Source: Rhynchosporium graminicola (lineage: Eukaryota > Ascomycota > Leotiomycetes > Helotiales > Ploettnerulaceae). From it: a stretch of 64,000 bases of DNA. The DNA lies in the NCBI GenBank assembly GCA_900074885.1, contig FJUW01000034.1, positions 126,021 through 190,020 on the forward strand, written 5' to 3'. Positions 49,142 through 60,147 of the stretch are shown one piece after another; position 1 is the stretch's first letter; every line of letters starts with the position of its first letter. A program made the position numbers and the translations under genes. The notes below the pieces were generated by a model that did no database searches, was not told the DNA's origin, and saw only the letters and a program-made list of their open reading frames with translations.

Positions 49142-50128
49142 TCATCGACGACAATCCAAGTCGTCGACCTCCTCGTCAGGAGCCAAAGACACATCATCTC
49201 GTGTTTCGTTTCCCGTGGCATCAATCCAGCTCTTACTCGCCTCCCTCGGATCACTCTTTACCTCGAAAAGGTCCAGCTTAAATTCCAGATTTGGTAAGGC
49301 TGTTCGCTTATCCAATGTCGCCAGAATAGGTTGCCGCAAAAGTGCTTTTGTAATCGGAAAGAGGACACGCTCGGCATGGTCTCTTTTCAACCCCTTTTCC
49401 ACTAGATCATCTTCCAAGCTCCCCAGCAGTCGGTCAGTATTCAGCTTCTCGCCGATCGCGGGAGATTGGCGGCTTATTCTCTCCTGGAACATGCTTACTA
49501 CCTGACTTTGCGCCTTCTCGTAATCATCAGCTCTCGTCCTGTTCCGCTCTTGATCCTCCACAAAACCGTCTAATCTCACCATCGACTCTCTCCTTGCACT
49601 TGATGTCTGACATTCGATGAGATCTTGAATAGCAGAAATACTCGCACGATGAGCAGGAAGCTTCTGCTGGAATCCGTTAAGCTTGGCTTTGTACAGAACC
49701 AAGTATCGAACTTGATCTACGACGTGAATACTAGGTTTACGCGGCCCAGAGCAAGCGTGCAGAGTAGCTCTTAAATCCGAAAGATCTCGATATAAAGGCT
49801 CCAAGGACCTTTTGATAATCGGCGCCCTGGAGTACCCCGTCAGAATTGCTTTGTTTCCCTGTCCATTCCCACCTTCTTGAGCTACGCACAAGCCGATGAA
49901 TAAATGAAATTAGACGGGCGAAACTTCTCCCATTTCAGGCCCTGACTTTTTAAAAGCGCTTTCATCGCCTATCTGCACTTCCAAGCTCTTCAGATGTGAG
50001 CGGATCTGCTTCATCTCTGTGATTAAAGTGTTTGTTCCTTCATGTTCCTCGTGTATAGCCCGGCTGCAGACATCAACGGCGCTCTTGCAAAGCGTGAATA
50101 CGTCGCCAATGCCCATTCGGAGGGCCAT
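49142..50128 (-). CDS. Hypothetical protein with NLR-like fungal N-terminal domain
   Basis: Two exons, 50128-49925 and 49858-49142 (66-nt intron, donor GTTTCG, acceptor ACAG, phase 0), 306 aa. The opening MALRMGIGDVFTLCKSAVDV, followed by amphipathic helices, resembles the helical N-terminal domain that precedes NACHT or other effector/NTPase domains in many fungal STAND proteins. Exon 2 is almost all helical and rich in Leu, Arg, Glu and Gln, with a coiled-coil look (VEDQERNRTRADDYEKAQSQ). The C-terminus is acidic. No P-loop NTPase is attached. The frame is open upstream to an ATG pair at 50236, but the domain normally begins at the chosen Met. The splice acceptor is the only phase-compatible one nearby. 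Function unknown. Confidence 0.5.
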
Positions 50129-51675
50129 TTCGAGATTGAAATCAAGAATTGCTGTACTCTCTTCGAAACATGAATGCGGACAGTTCACATGGCGTAATTT
50201 GGAGGGGTCAAAACCCCCGCGCCTGATTGCCATCATAGGTGGGGTGCATATCACTAAAGCTCAGCCACATTTCAATGTAATGTGAACCGAAGAGAAGAAA
50301 TTAGCTAGACACGTCTCAGCACTAAACATCTTATAGTTTCCGAGCGATAGTCAGCTTTGATGGTAAGGCTCGTGTATTCTATGCAGTGACGCGACACCAA
50401 TCCAGTTCTATCAAATCGGGGCTGACCTAGATTCGTGTCTGGATGAAGCGAAGAGTTCAAACCTTTCGTAGTATATAACGATAAGTCCTTATATAATTTC
50501 CCGACTTTTGAAAATGCTATGGTAGAATATCAGAGTACTCTTTTGTTTCAAACATTGCATTAGTATTAAAATTGTTAAAGTTCTATAAAGTTTTTCAACC
50601 TCAAGGCTTAAAATCTGGTTCTCAAATCATGGGTGATGAAATAGCCAAACCTCGAGGAAGGTCTACTGAAAAATTGCGCTTCTGCTATTCGATTATCCTA
50701 CCTTGCTTGGCGATAGATTCCTGAATTTATTATGGCTTATCCCGATGTTTAGCACCAAAAATCAAGCTTGCTATTCGCATGAGCACAGAATTTCTGGTAG
50801 CTAAGCAACTTGTGCGTTTATGGGGACTCACAGCCCCAGGAGCTTGAATTTTTAATCCTATTTGAAGACGATAATTGAGGTAGTGCGTGAGTTCAAATAA
50901 GATCAATTAATGGGTCCGAGTTTCAAGTTTTTATTGTCATTGTCTCCGTAATTGCAAAGTCGACGGCGAGAAAAAAAACTGATAATCAACCGTCTGCATT
51001 ACCAGAGGTTTTATACATGAATCTGTCGAAGTTATACTGAGAAGGAGGCACAGCTTCATATGTTTGGATTATTAATCATTTTCGCGAAAAAGTCATTCAG
51101 ATAAGTGCCTAGTAGTGCTCTCGAGCCTTCTCATCGTCATCCAAAGGATAATTCAACGAATTTCAAAGTGCAGTGATCACGATCACAGATAGATAGTCCC
51201 TAACGTGGCACAAATCAACGTGTAGGTCTAACCTGTTCACTGAATCAACAAAGACCCAATGTTAAAGCGAGATTTCGCCTAGACGGCCCGATTAGGTCTA
51301 GTCTTCAATATTGATTGACTTTGAAGCTTTCGGAGTTGGCGAAGGCTTCGTGCATACTTGCATTACTTTTTTTTTTTTTGGAAGCGAATGCAAGCCTGGA
51401 CGAGCTCCCAATTCTTTGCAAAGAGCCTGAAAATGATATACAGAATTGCTCGGAATGAAAGTCTCGTCATACCAGGATGTCCCTATGAGGTAATTCCGGA
51501 ATCGGCTTAGAACGTCATCGGTTTGAGGGAACTCCCGAGCTTTCGTTGTGCTCCACGAGAAGAAGTATCTCCCATCTTTCCTCTTTTTGATACCTTCAAC
51601 GTAAATAAGTATGAGATATTCCTTCTATTTGCTCTCTTTCTCGTGACATCTATTTGCAATTCTCCCACAATCGCT
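50129..51675. other. Intergenic, AT-rich, with poly-T tract
   Basis: About 1.5 kb, AT-rich. A poly-T tract of about 14 nt lies near 51367-51380. An open frame in phase with the MFS start reaches back to 51523 but lacks a conserved N-terminus. No gene seen. Confidence 0.6.
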
Positions 51676-53343
51676 ATGGCGAACCATAATAGTAGCTCGA
51701 GCTCTGCACGAGCAGACGAAGAAACGCCCCTCCTCCGCGACAACGATAACACGAAGCTCCCGCAAACGAATGGCGATGATGTCCAGGAGGGTAGTGGCGA
51801 GCAGGTCGTGATACCTGAAGAGTTATCCTCGAAACGACTCTTCATCACTCTCGCTAGCATCTATGTTGGTGTGTTTCTAGGCGCCTTGGATAGCACAATT
51901 ATCGCAACCCTCTCTGCGCCCATCTCGACATCCTTCAACTCCCTTTCTCTTCTATCGTGGCTCGCATCTGCGTACCTCATCGCAAATGCAGCGTGTCAGC
52001 CATTGTCTGGTCGTCTCACCGATATATTCAGTCGTAGAACAGGACTGCTCATTTCGAACGTGCTCTTCGCGGCAGGGAATCTGATGTGCGGGTTGGCGAC
52101 ATCGGAATGGACCATGATCGGGGGACGTGTGATAGCCGGTATGGGAGGCGGTGGATTGATGGCTATAAGCACATTTGTATCATCAGACTTGGTTCCATTG
52201 AGGAAGAGGGGCTTGATACAAGGTCTGGGGAACCTGTGCTTTGGGACAGGAGCGGGATTAGGAGGCATATTCGGCGGATGGGCGAATGATGTTTGGGGAT
52301 GGCGTGTGGCGTTCCTCGCCCAGGTACCCTTTTGCGTTCTTTCTGGGGGGCTTGTTTGGTGGTTCGTCAATGTGCCAGCTAAGAAGTCTGAGAAATCGAA
52401 GTTGTCCAGAGTTGATTTCTTGGGGGCTTTCACATTGCTGGTCACTCTCGTGCTGCTATTACTCGGGCTCAATTCTGGTGGTAATATTCTACCTTGGACA
52501 CATCCTCTGATTTTGGCCTCTTTTCCACTATCATCGGCAGCTCTCTGTGCATTCGTATACATAGAACTATATGTCGCCGCCGAACCAGTCATCCCAGTCC
52601 GACTGCTTCTCAATCGTACCGTGGCAGCCGCTTGTCTCTGTAACTGGTTCACAACCATGGTCACATACATGGTCCTGTTTTACATCCCCATCTTCTTCCA
52701 GGTCAAGGGCGTCTCAACCACAGCTTCCGGTATGCGTCTAATACCACAGTCACTTGGCGCTTCCATTGGATCACTCGGATGTGGCATAATCATGAATCGT
52801 ACTGGCAAGTACAAAGCTCTTTCCATCCTCGTCCTCACGAGCTTTTGTGTCGGCACTGGCCTTCTTTCCACCCTCAGTCTATACGCCCCCGATTGGCCAG
52901 GATACATATATCAGTTCCTCATTGGTTTCGGGTATGGCGGTATGCTCACGGTCACTTTGCTCGCCGTGATTTCAGCAGTCGACCACGAGCATCAAGCCGT
53001 CATTACATCAGCCACATACGCTTTTCGATCAACCGGCTCATCGATAGGCGTCACGATAGCTTCCGCCGTGTACCAAAATATTCTCGTGTCTTCACTACAT
53101 AAGAAGTTTGATGGTTACCCTGGCTCCGAGAAGGAGATTCGAAAGATCAGAGATAATTTCAATGAGCTAAAACATCTGCCAAAGGGATGGGAACATGGTG
53201 TCAAGGATAGTTTCGCGGGGGTGTTGAGAGGTGTTTTCTTGACGGCTTTGGGTATTGCTGTGCTTGGCGCGTTTTGTGGCGCTTTCATGAGGCAGCATAC
53301 TCTGCATAAGACTTTGGCAAGGAGATCCTCTGATGTTTCTTGA
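51676..53343 (+). CDS. MFS transporter, Vba/Fnx1-like (DHA2-type, probably vacuolar)
   Basis: Single exon of 555 aa, unusual among the spliced neighbours. The N-terminus is hydrophilic with an acidic dileucine (EETPLLRD, residues about 15-22), typical of vacuolar sorting. The first helix carries LGALDSTIIATL (about 68-79), the DHA2/Vba signature. Further motifs are QPLSGRLTDIFSRR (motif A), GRVIAGMGGGGL and GTGAGLGGIFGGW (motif C-like). About 14 hydrophobic segments are visible. Yeast Vba and fission yeast Fnx1 relatives move basic amino acids into the vacuole; drug export is the alternative. An ATG 51 codons upstream is in frame but adds a hydrophobic leader absent from the family, so 51676 is preferred. 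Confidence 0.88.
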   Translation: MANHNSSSSSARADEETPLLRDNDNTKLPQTNGDDVQEGSGEQVVIPEELSSKRLFITLASIYVGVFLGALDSTIIATLSAPISTSFNSLSLLSWLASAYLIANAACQPLSGRLTDIFSRRTGLLISNVLFAAGNLMCGLATSEWTMIGGRVIAGMGGGGLMAISTFVSSDLVPLRKRGLIQGLGNLCFGTGAGLGGIFGGWANDVWGWRVAFLAQVPFCVLSGGLVWWFVNVPAKKSEKSKLSRVDFLGAFTLLVTLVLLLLGLNSGGNILPWTHPLILASFPLSSAALCAFVYIELYVAAEPVIPVRLLLNRTVAAACLCNWFTTMVTYMVLFYIPIFFQVKGVSTTASGMRLIPQSLGASIGSLGCGIIMNRTGKYKALSILVLTSFCVGTGLLSTLSLYAPDWPGYIYQFLIGFGYGGMLTVTLLAVISAVDHEHQAVITSATYAFRSTGSSIGVTIASAVYQNILVSSLHKKFDGYPGSEKEIRKIRDNFNELKHLPKGWEHGVKDSFAGVLRGVFLTALGIAVLGAFCGAFMRQHTLHKTLARRSSDVS

Positions 53344-54450
53344 AAAGGGTTTGAAAATCTTGGAAATATCGATCAATGAGCTTGGCGATAGCTCATGCAA
53401 AACAGATGACTCCGCATTTAGCAATTAAGCGATAATCAACATCCATCTTACACGCAATTCCTTGCAGCGCATCTTCTTGTTGGAATCAAAGGATTCCCTT
53501 GGGCGAGTCGTTCCTGTCCAAATACCTAAGTCTCAATACAAGTGGAGACAACATATCACCAAGTACTACAGGAAAAGGACATGTGGACAAGTTCTGCCCC
53601 TCCTTTGAGACACAGCGAAGATGTCATTCCATCAATTCCATTAGATTTTTGCACAACTAGGGCTCGTTCCATATAAGTGTAACGTCTGCCAATTGAAGAT
53701 TTAAGCATAGTGTGATGGCGGAAAGGGAGAAGGCAGCGAATGCCCACCGAATCTTGATTCTTGAATAGCAGAAGTAAAGAGAGACGGAAACGCCAATATC
53801 GGTAGTCATGGTGTGAGATCATAACCGATACGAAGCGTCACCACATGTAACTAATATGATTTTATGCTCTTCCCTCACATATTCTGACGTTGTTACAGTG
53901 TACCATACATATTCTACGCTGTCTGAAAGCAGCTCTGGATCAATTCAAGACCAGCTGTTTATAAACTTGGTATTAACTTCCGGAAATATTGTACACTTTT
54001 GGAAAAGAAGAAAAGCAATAGACATCTACAGCTTTCAACCAATACACAATCCCGGGACGCGTTGTTGCGATAAATCAAACCTGGGTCTCAGACAATACAT
54101 ACATATCTACTCAGATTGTTTATATGAACTGAACGCATCGATATTCAATGGGTAATGAATCTGAGATGAAAGAAGCTACCTCCGGCTAATCTATATCGAC
54201 TGATCGTATGCCATTGTGAAATTCTGCCCAAATGAATTTTTTTCTGAATCCAGAGCCAGAAAAGAGGTTCGAAAGGAATTCCTTGAACCTGTTCATCACC
54301 AACCGGCATAAGCCACGAGGTTTGAAAGTAAGGAAGACTGGGATTATCTCAGACATAGTAACACGGGGTCCAAGTGGCATCTGTCGTCGTGTTCTTGCTC
54401 ATTTGACTAGATGGCGTACACAAGATATCGACAACCTGCCTTGATTGGTA
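53344..54450. other. Intergenic
   Basis: About 1.1 kb between the MFS gene and the NACHT pseudogene. Short unsupported frames only (53856-54155, 54232-54444). Confidence 0.6.
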
Positions 54451-56960
54451 TTATGGCGTTGTTGGCGGCGAGCGTCTGCTTAACATACAAACAGAGGTTA
54501 AAGCGTATCGCAATACAGAGAAAGTTACAATTCGTGTCGTGGAAGGCGACACCTTAGCCCATAGGCATTTCGTCCAATAAATCCAATGTCCAGAAATGCC
54601 ACGCTCAAATGCATCCAAAAATTCCTTACGAGCAAGGCCAGTTGCTTTCTCGGCATGATACGCACTTCGCATCGTCAGGGCTACAAGTGCTCAACTGTCT
54701 TTGGAAGCTAATGAAGGAAGACTACAAATAGAAAGTAAAGCAGTGCTTGCAATAATTAGCTGTACATGAGCGTTGAAGTGAGGGCCTAGAATTCCTTTTG
54801 AGATGAATTTGCTTCCAATCGGTGATTGAATGAAATCGAAAGGAGTCCTGTGACTATATCGGATGGCAAGGGGTTTCAAGCCCTGCAACAGCAGGTTATT
54901 GCTTGTTACAATTGTCCGCGATGGATTTGACGGTTCAATGAGACCTGCACAACAAATACGAAGCCGTCTGTCGACTTCTTCAATCCTGCGGCGAATTTGA
55001 TTATCGTCAAGAATGAAGCTCGCCATATTAAGGACTCGGCTCTCATCCAATTCCTCCGCAAATGATAAATTGATCCCGCAAAAAGGTATGTAATCCGTGT
55101 GGGAGACACATCCTAGACTTTTGTGAGCGTTCATGAGCTGAAAGATGCGCGAGCTCTCATTACGGTGCACAGGCTCTACTCTATTGAGCATATATAAATA
55201 GAGCTCCTCCATTTCTGGCGGCAGATCCCGTAGACGATTCTGGAGAACGCTGATGTTATCGTTGTACTCGATTCCGCGAAGGAGTGAAGCGATGACAATA
55301 TTGACCCGAATAAAAACTCCTTGCGCTTTCCTGATTATTTCTTTGACAAGATCCGGTGCTCCAATGGGCTTATTGAGGCACAACCCCTTCATCCTGGGTT
55401 CATCGAGCAGCGACTCAGTGATATATGAGTGTATGTCCCCGCGTGTTAAGTCCTGCACTATGAGTTTCAATTGATTGTGAAAGGCATTTTCGAATTCGAC
55501 CCAAGGACAACTGGAGAGGCAGATTTTGGCGTTGAAGTTCATTGAAACAAGGCTTTTCAAAAGTTTCAATGACTCCGATGGCTCGCCATCGAATTGATCT
55601 AAGCCATAGACAAAGAGGCACACATCGCCGATATTTTGTCGGAAAAGAACCTTGGAAGCTTCTGTAAGGTTCTGGAGGCGCCATTGAGTAATTGGGACAG
55701 AAGAACTTTGACCCTTCTCGGTCTCTGAGCCGCTCAGCGTTTCAGTTCTGGAGAGAAAATGCTCTCGATTAAGTGATGTTCCTGAGATAGTATCTGGTAC
55801 AAGAGGGCGCAATAAAGTCCTATTAAAGATGCCTGGTCAGGAGCACCACTTTTCCAGAAAAAGTAGCTGGCATCCATGACCGGCCTATTAGCCCAGCTCT
55901 GCAGCACTGCCACCGTTCTTGGATCCTGGGTGATATATCTCATAAGAGTTGACTTGCCAGACCCAGCTTTACCACTGATCCAGTAAATTCCTGACGGAGG
56001 TTTCAGCCAATCTGCGAATGGACTCCATTGAACATCTTGCGAGATTCCGCCCTCAAATACCCCACCCAAAGTCTTTCTGTGCGCTTTTGCAATAGTGTCA
56101 ACCCGTTCATACATTGTTGGAATTTCAAGCTAGTTTGAAGCTCATCTTGTGCCTTGACAAGTCTCATGTTGGCTTCACTCTCCGATTCTTGAAAAGCCGG
56201 CCCTGCGCGTCTTGTACCAGAAGACCGATGTTGTGTACTATGAGAAGTTCTAAAAGCGTCAAAAATGGCAGTTCGCGTTTGATCATGCTGACCAGTAATG
56301 TGATCCTTGACGTCTTGATGTACCCGGGTTATGGTACCAGTTTGAAATCGGAGTGCATCCTTGAATAATGCCCGATCAGCAATCAGGCTCATTGATAAGT
56401 CTTGTGTAACTTTGTCGACATTATCAAATCGTTCCGAGTTCCGGAATGCGCTAAGATCGTGACTCTCCCTGATCCGACTATCAGTCACTTGCAGAGCCGT
56501 GTCGAGAGTCATGTACTCACTTCAAAGATAGCAAGATCCGAAATGCCATTTGTCCACGGAATGCCAAGAGGTTACTAGATAGCCAACCCAAGTCTTTCTT
56601 ACTCCATACTGACTTCAAAGCCTGACGGAGGCTCTTCCACTTGCGATGTCTGCTGTCAGTGGGAACTTTGAGCAGATTCAAGTGCCTCAGTAACTCCACA
56701 CCTATCTCCGAGAATCTTAGACGTAGCTCTTCAAGGAGGTGTTCTTCCCTTGTACTGCACGAAACTAGATCACGTTCTTGCAATTTCGCGTTTTTTTTCT
56801 AGCAGATAGGCTGTAATGGTCTCAAGATCTAACTGTTCTGATACTGCACCTTGAGTAGATTGGGACAAGCGATAACCTTTTGAAACAAGCTGACAGGAGA
56901 GATCGACGAATTGAACGACTGCAGCAGCACGGACAGAGCTGAGAGGGGGTCAAGTGCCAT
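54451..56960 (-). pseudogene. Degraded NACHT-type (NLR-like) NTPase gene
   Basis: Reading from 56960, the fragments follow the order of fungal NACHT proteins: MALDPLSALSV / AAAVVQFVDLS (frame break near 56926), a helical N-domain (RKWKSLRQALKSVWSKKDLGW, 56783-56517; another break in an A-run near 56790), a splice-like GTGAGT near 56515, a helical linker, LKFQQ / MYERVDTIAKAHRKT (single-base loss near 56112), the P-loop GKAGSGKST (near 55970), LLYQILSQEHHLIESIF, a frame break near 55740, then LFVYGLDQFDG (Walker-B-like) and winged-helix-like helices. An in-frame TGA at 54691-54693 precedes ALVALTMRSAYHAEKATG, which continues the same frame. Four frame breaks plus a stop rule out a functional product unless the assembly is at fault. 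NLR-like proteins act in fungal non-self responses. Confidence 0.75.
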
Positions 56961-57289
56961 AGTCGATCCGACAATTTGCCTGGTAGTGGAGTGAGTATCG
57001 TTGTACCATAGATAGCACTAGAACCCATGCAAGATATGTAGTGGACTGAGCACATAGGCAAGTTTTGTTCTCGTTTTCAATTCGATGTTTTCAGCAGAAA
57101 CCCCGGATGATGAACGCCAGGAAGAAGTCATGATAAGAGTGCGGATTTCTAATCTGCTTCATGGGGCTGATGTGCATGAAGGCGTTCTGCAAGGATGCAC
57201 TCGTGGTAACACATCAGGCATTCTTGTAGATTCGGTTCGAAGCCAGTGAATCACTGATAATCAGTGGACGACGAGGCTGTACGATGAGC
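56961..57289. other. Short intergenic region
   Basis: About 330 nt between Rit1 (3' side) and the NACHT pseudogene (5' side), both on the minus strand. Nothing seen. Confidence 0.6.
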
Positions 57290-58780
57290 TCATACGATTC
57301 GCTCCATTAAAAAGCTGTTTACACTTTGAAGCGTTGCTCTGCTGGGATTCGCATCCGGCATCGACTTTGAGAACCAGCCAAGACGGCTCCGGACGAAGTC
57401 TTTATCAATGCTTATAGGGTTTTTTGATTCATCTAACAGGAGACCTTTATCATCGAAGAAAAGACACGAAATGGCAAGCGCAGTCCCGATGGACAGATCT
57501 TTGCCATTTTCGCAAGTTACGATGATTTGGAGCTCGGTATGCTTTTCGTCAGATGATGCTTGAGCCAGTCTTTGCTTGATAAGTCCAACAATGAATGGTA
57601 GCGATGCCCGGAGATTCCTGCTGCCGAGTTTATGAGGACCAAGTCCCACATCTGATCGGGTTGGAGACGTCTGCCATGTACTCTGGTCTGTACTTTTGGG
57701 GAGTAGATTGATTACGCACGCATTTGTACCAAAATTTTGCCCATCAATAGACTCAGCAGGCGCAACGAAAAGCATGGTAGTGGGCTTTACAAGACGAATT
57801 GCTTGTTCACCAAGACCAGTGCTCTGGGCTTTTTCAACCAGCTTTTCTATGAGATCTTGAATACCGTGCTCATCAGCATGAAGAAGAGTATTCATATTAT
57901 TCCAAAAGATAGGAGGACTAAGGCCATGGGCCCAGTTCTCCGTGTCGTCACCCGCGCCTTGAATATAGCCACCCTCACTAACTTCTCCACCGGCTACCCT
58001 TCTTGATACGGTGCAGCATATGATGGGATGAAACCCCTCAAACACAGTCGAAGTCGACTCGAGACTAGAATCAGGAGTCACCCATATCGGACGCATTGGC
58101 TTTTTAATGTTCGTTCGGAACTCATCAAGAGATAACTTCAAGGATAGGAAAGCTTCAGCGAACGAAGATAGAAGGACAGATATTTGAGCATGCTCGGATT
58201 GCGAGACAACTTGAGGAGGAGTATAGAGACTGTGTGATTCGGGTGTGTCGTGGAAGAGTACTCGGTTTAGCACACTGCACCAGATCGGTATGGTTTTGCT
58301 AAGCGCATCAGGCATTCCTGTATTGGTCAGCCAAATTCGAAAGCTGGGCTATAGGACTTACGTTTTCCCCTTCTTGTAGAATCAACTACAATACATCTAT
58401 TAAACCGCAATCAGCTTCGTTTGCTACAAATCGCAGGGTATTACAGACCCATCATTCTTCCCAATTATGTCTAGCAAGTGTAAGTTCAGCCTTCTCGAAC
58501 TGAATTTCCAGACACCAGTATGTCCATCTGTACTCTTGAAGTATGCACTTCCCCCTTTCGACTTTGGGTCAATATACCAGCTCCCACATCTTTCATTGGC
58601 AATCAATGGCCTGCCAAAGGCTTCTGCTACTCGCTGTGCGAAGGCGGCATCATGCCGAATGGACTCGAGACGGTTTCGAACGGACAGAGTAGATCGTTTG
58701 AGTTCGCCAAGTGTCTTGGAAAAATTGTGATTAGCATGCTCTGAGAATATTATCTCAGAGGCCGTAGTAGCTGTATGCAT
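57290..58780 (-). CDS. RIT1: Initiator tRNA A64 2'-O-ribosylphosphate transferase (Rit1)
   Basis: Three exons: 58780-58449, 58396-58362 (only 35 nt) and 58317-57290. The introns are 52 nt (donor GTCTGT) and 44 nt (GTAAGT), and the product is 464 aa. Rit1 adds phosphoribosyl to A64 of cytosolic initiator tRNA-Met, so that the tRNA is kept for initiation. Family blocks in order: FSKTLGELKRSTLSVRNRL, LIANERCGSWYIDP, STDGHTGVWKFSSRRLNLHL, CIVVDSTRRGKRMPDALSK (micro-exon and both junctions), TIPIWCSVLNR, YIQGAGDDTENWAHGLSPP and VTCENGKDLSIGTALAI, whose CxxGKD/Sx(2)G pattern is the phosphatase-like loop of the C-terminal domain. Start: the ATG nearest the conserved N-terminus; an open frame extends to 58867. 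Confidence 0.93.
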
Positions 58781-60147
58781 AATAAAGGCTGTGCTTGTAA
58801 CACCAGAGGAAAAGAAAGAAAGGAGATATTGGTGGGAGGAAGACTTGCAAGGCTGTAGAAAATGCAAGCCTGGTCAAGAAGTTTATGCAGCTGAGTCAGC
58901 ATTCAGGAGTAAGGCAATCTCACGGCTTTCGCATCTTGAATATTCACTTCAATTATCGAATCACAAGATCTTTTTGGTAGGTATTGAATGAGCACGAAAA
59001 GCACCAGGCATTTCTCTTACAAGATTCTGGATCTTGATCTGATTGGGCCAGTGGCCCAGCCAGGTAGTGACTTTCCCTCAGGGCATTCTCCAATTTAGTC
59101 CTTAATTTCCTAGCAACCTGCATCTCAACGCCTAGATCTAGCCTTCTAGGCTGAAAGTCGCGAGTGTCATCTCTTCGCAGGGTGGTTTCAAAGCAGCGAG
59201 GCTTCCATCCTTAGACTATAATTGTATGTTGCCTGAAATAGCTAACCATGTGATCAACAAAGTGGTGCGTATCTTGCTATCTGTCTGAGCTTCTTACATT
59301 TGCTGATTTCTTGGCTACGAGTATTTGCTTTCTGTTGCGTCTTGGAGTCTCATCAACGACTTGAGCAAGCCAGTAAAATTTATTATTTGAAAACCAATTT
59401 CTACTTGTGTGGGGCGATGCTTCCAGCACAGAATGTCTTGAAGTGCAATTCGTGGTGATCGGCAAGCCATCCGACTTCCTCCACAATCTGAGCCTCCTCA
59501 GGCGAGTCTGCAAATGATACCACAATGTGTATCGCTCTCACCGAACCTTGTGAGGTCAAACTCTGTCCTCAAGTATCCAAGTCTTATAGCAAAACAAACA
59601 AGAATGGTTCTCAGTTATAGCTCCTTATCATCGAGATATCAGAAATTACTCTCCCTACAGGCATAGATCTATGTAAGATGCTGAACTATTCACCGGCAGA
59701 TAGGCTTATCATTTGGGCCGAAAATAATTAACGAGATGTGCCTATCAATGTTTTCAAACCGGGGACAGGTGAGCCTAGCATATTGTATGGCTCCAATTTC
59801 TGTTACAATTATCTACTTCGCGGTTAAATTTGTACTTTAGAAAGCTCTCTTGCCCTTCACAGGTGTTATGCTGATTTGACTTCGCGCAAATGGTGTACAG
59901 TATTGAAGTTTAGCCGGACCGCCCAAGCCTTAACTCGTCGTCGAATCACAGCTCAAGGATGGACGAGAGAGAACGACTCGGCCTTATCGACGTGATGCAA
60001 CCTAAACTGCATAAAAGCCAGACCGGTGCCTATTACTCGATGATTGTCTGCTTCAGTTAGGACCTCTGAGAACTGACGACATCCGACGACGTGCTATTCG
60101 GCGTAAACAGACTCAGAAGATTCCCGCACTTTCGAAGTGTTCCGTTC
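58781..60147. other. Divergent intergenic region
   Basis: About 1.4 kb between Rit1 and the membrane-protein gene. No gene or repeat supported; the 82-codon minus frame at 59277-59525 has no domain. Confidence 0.6.

Noticed and set aside
51996..52670. 224-codon minus-strand ORF
   Set aside because: Antisense shadow of the intronless MFS gene.
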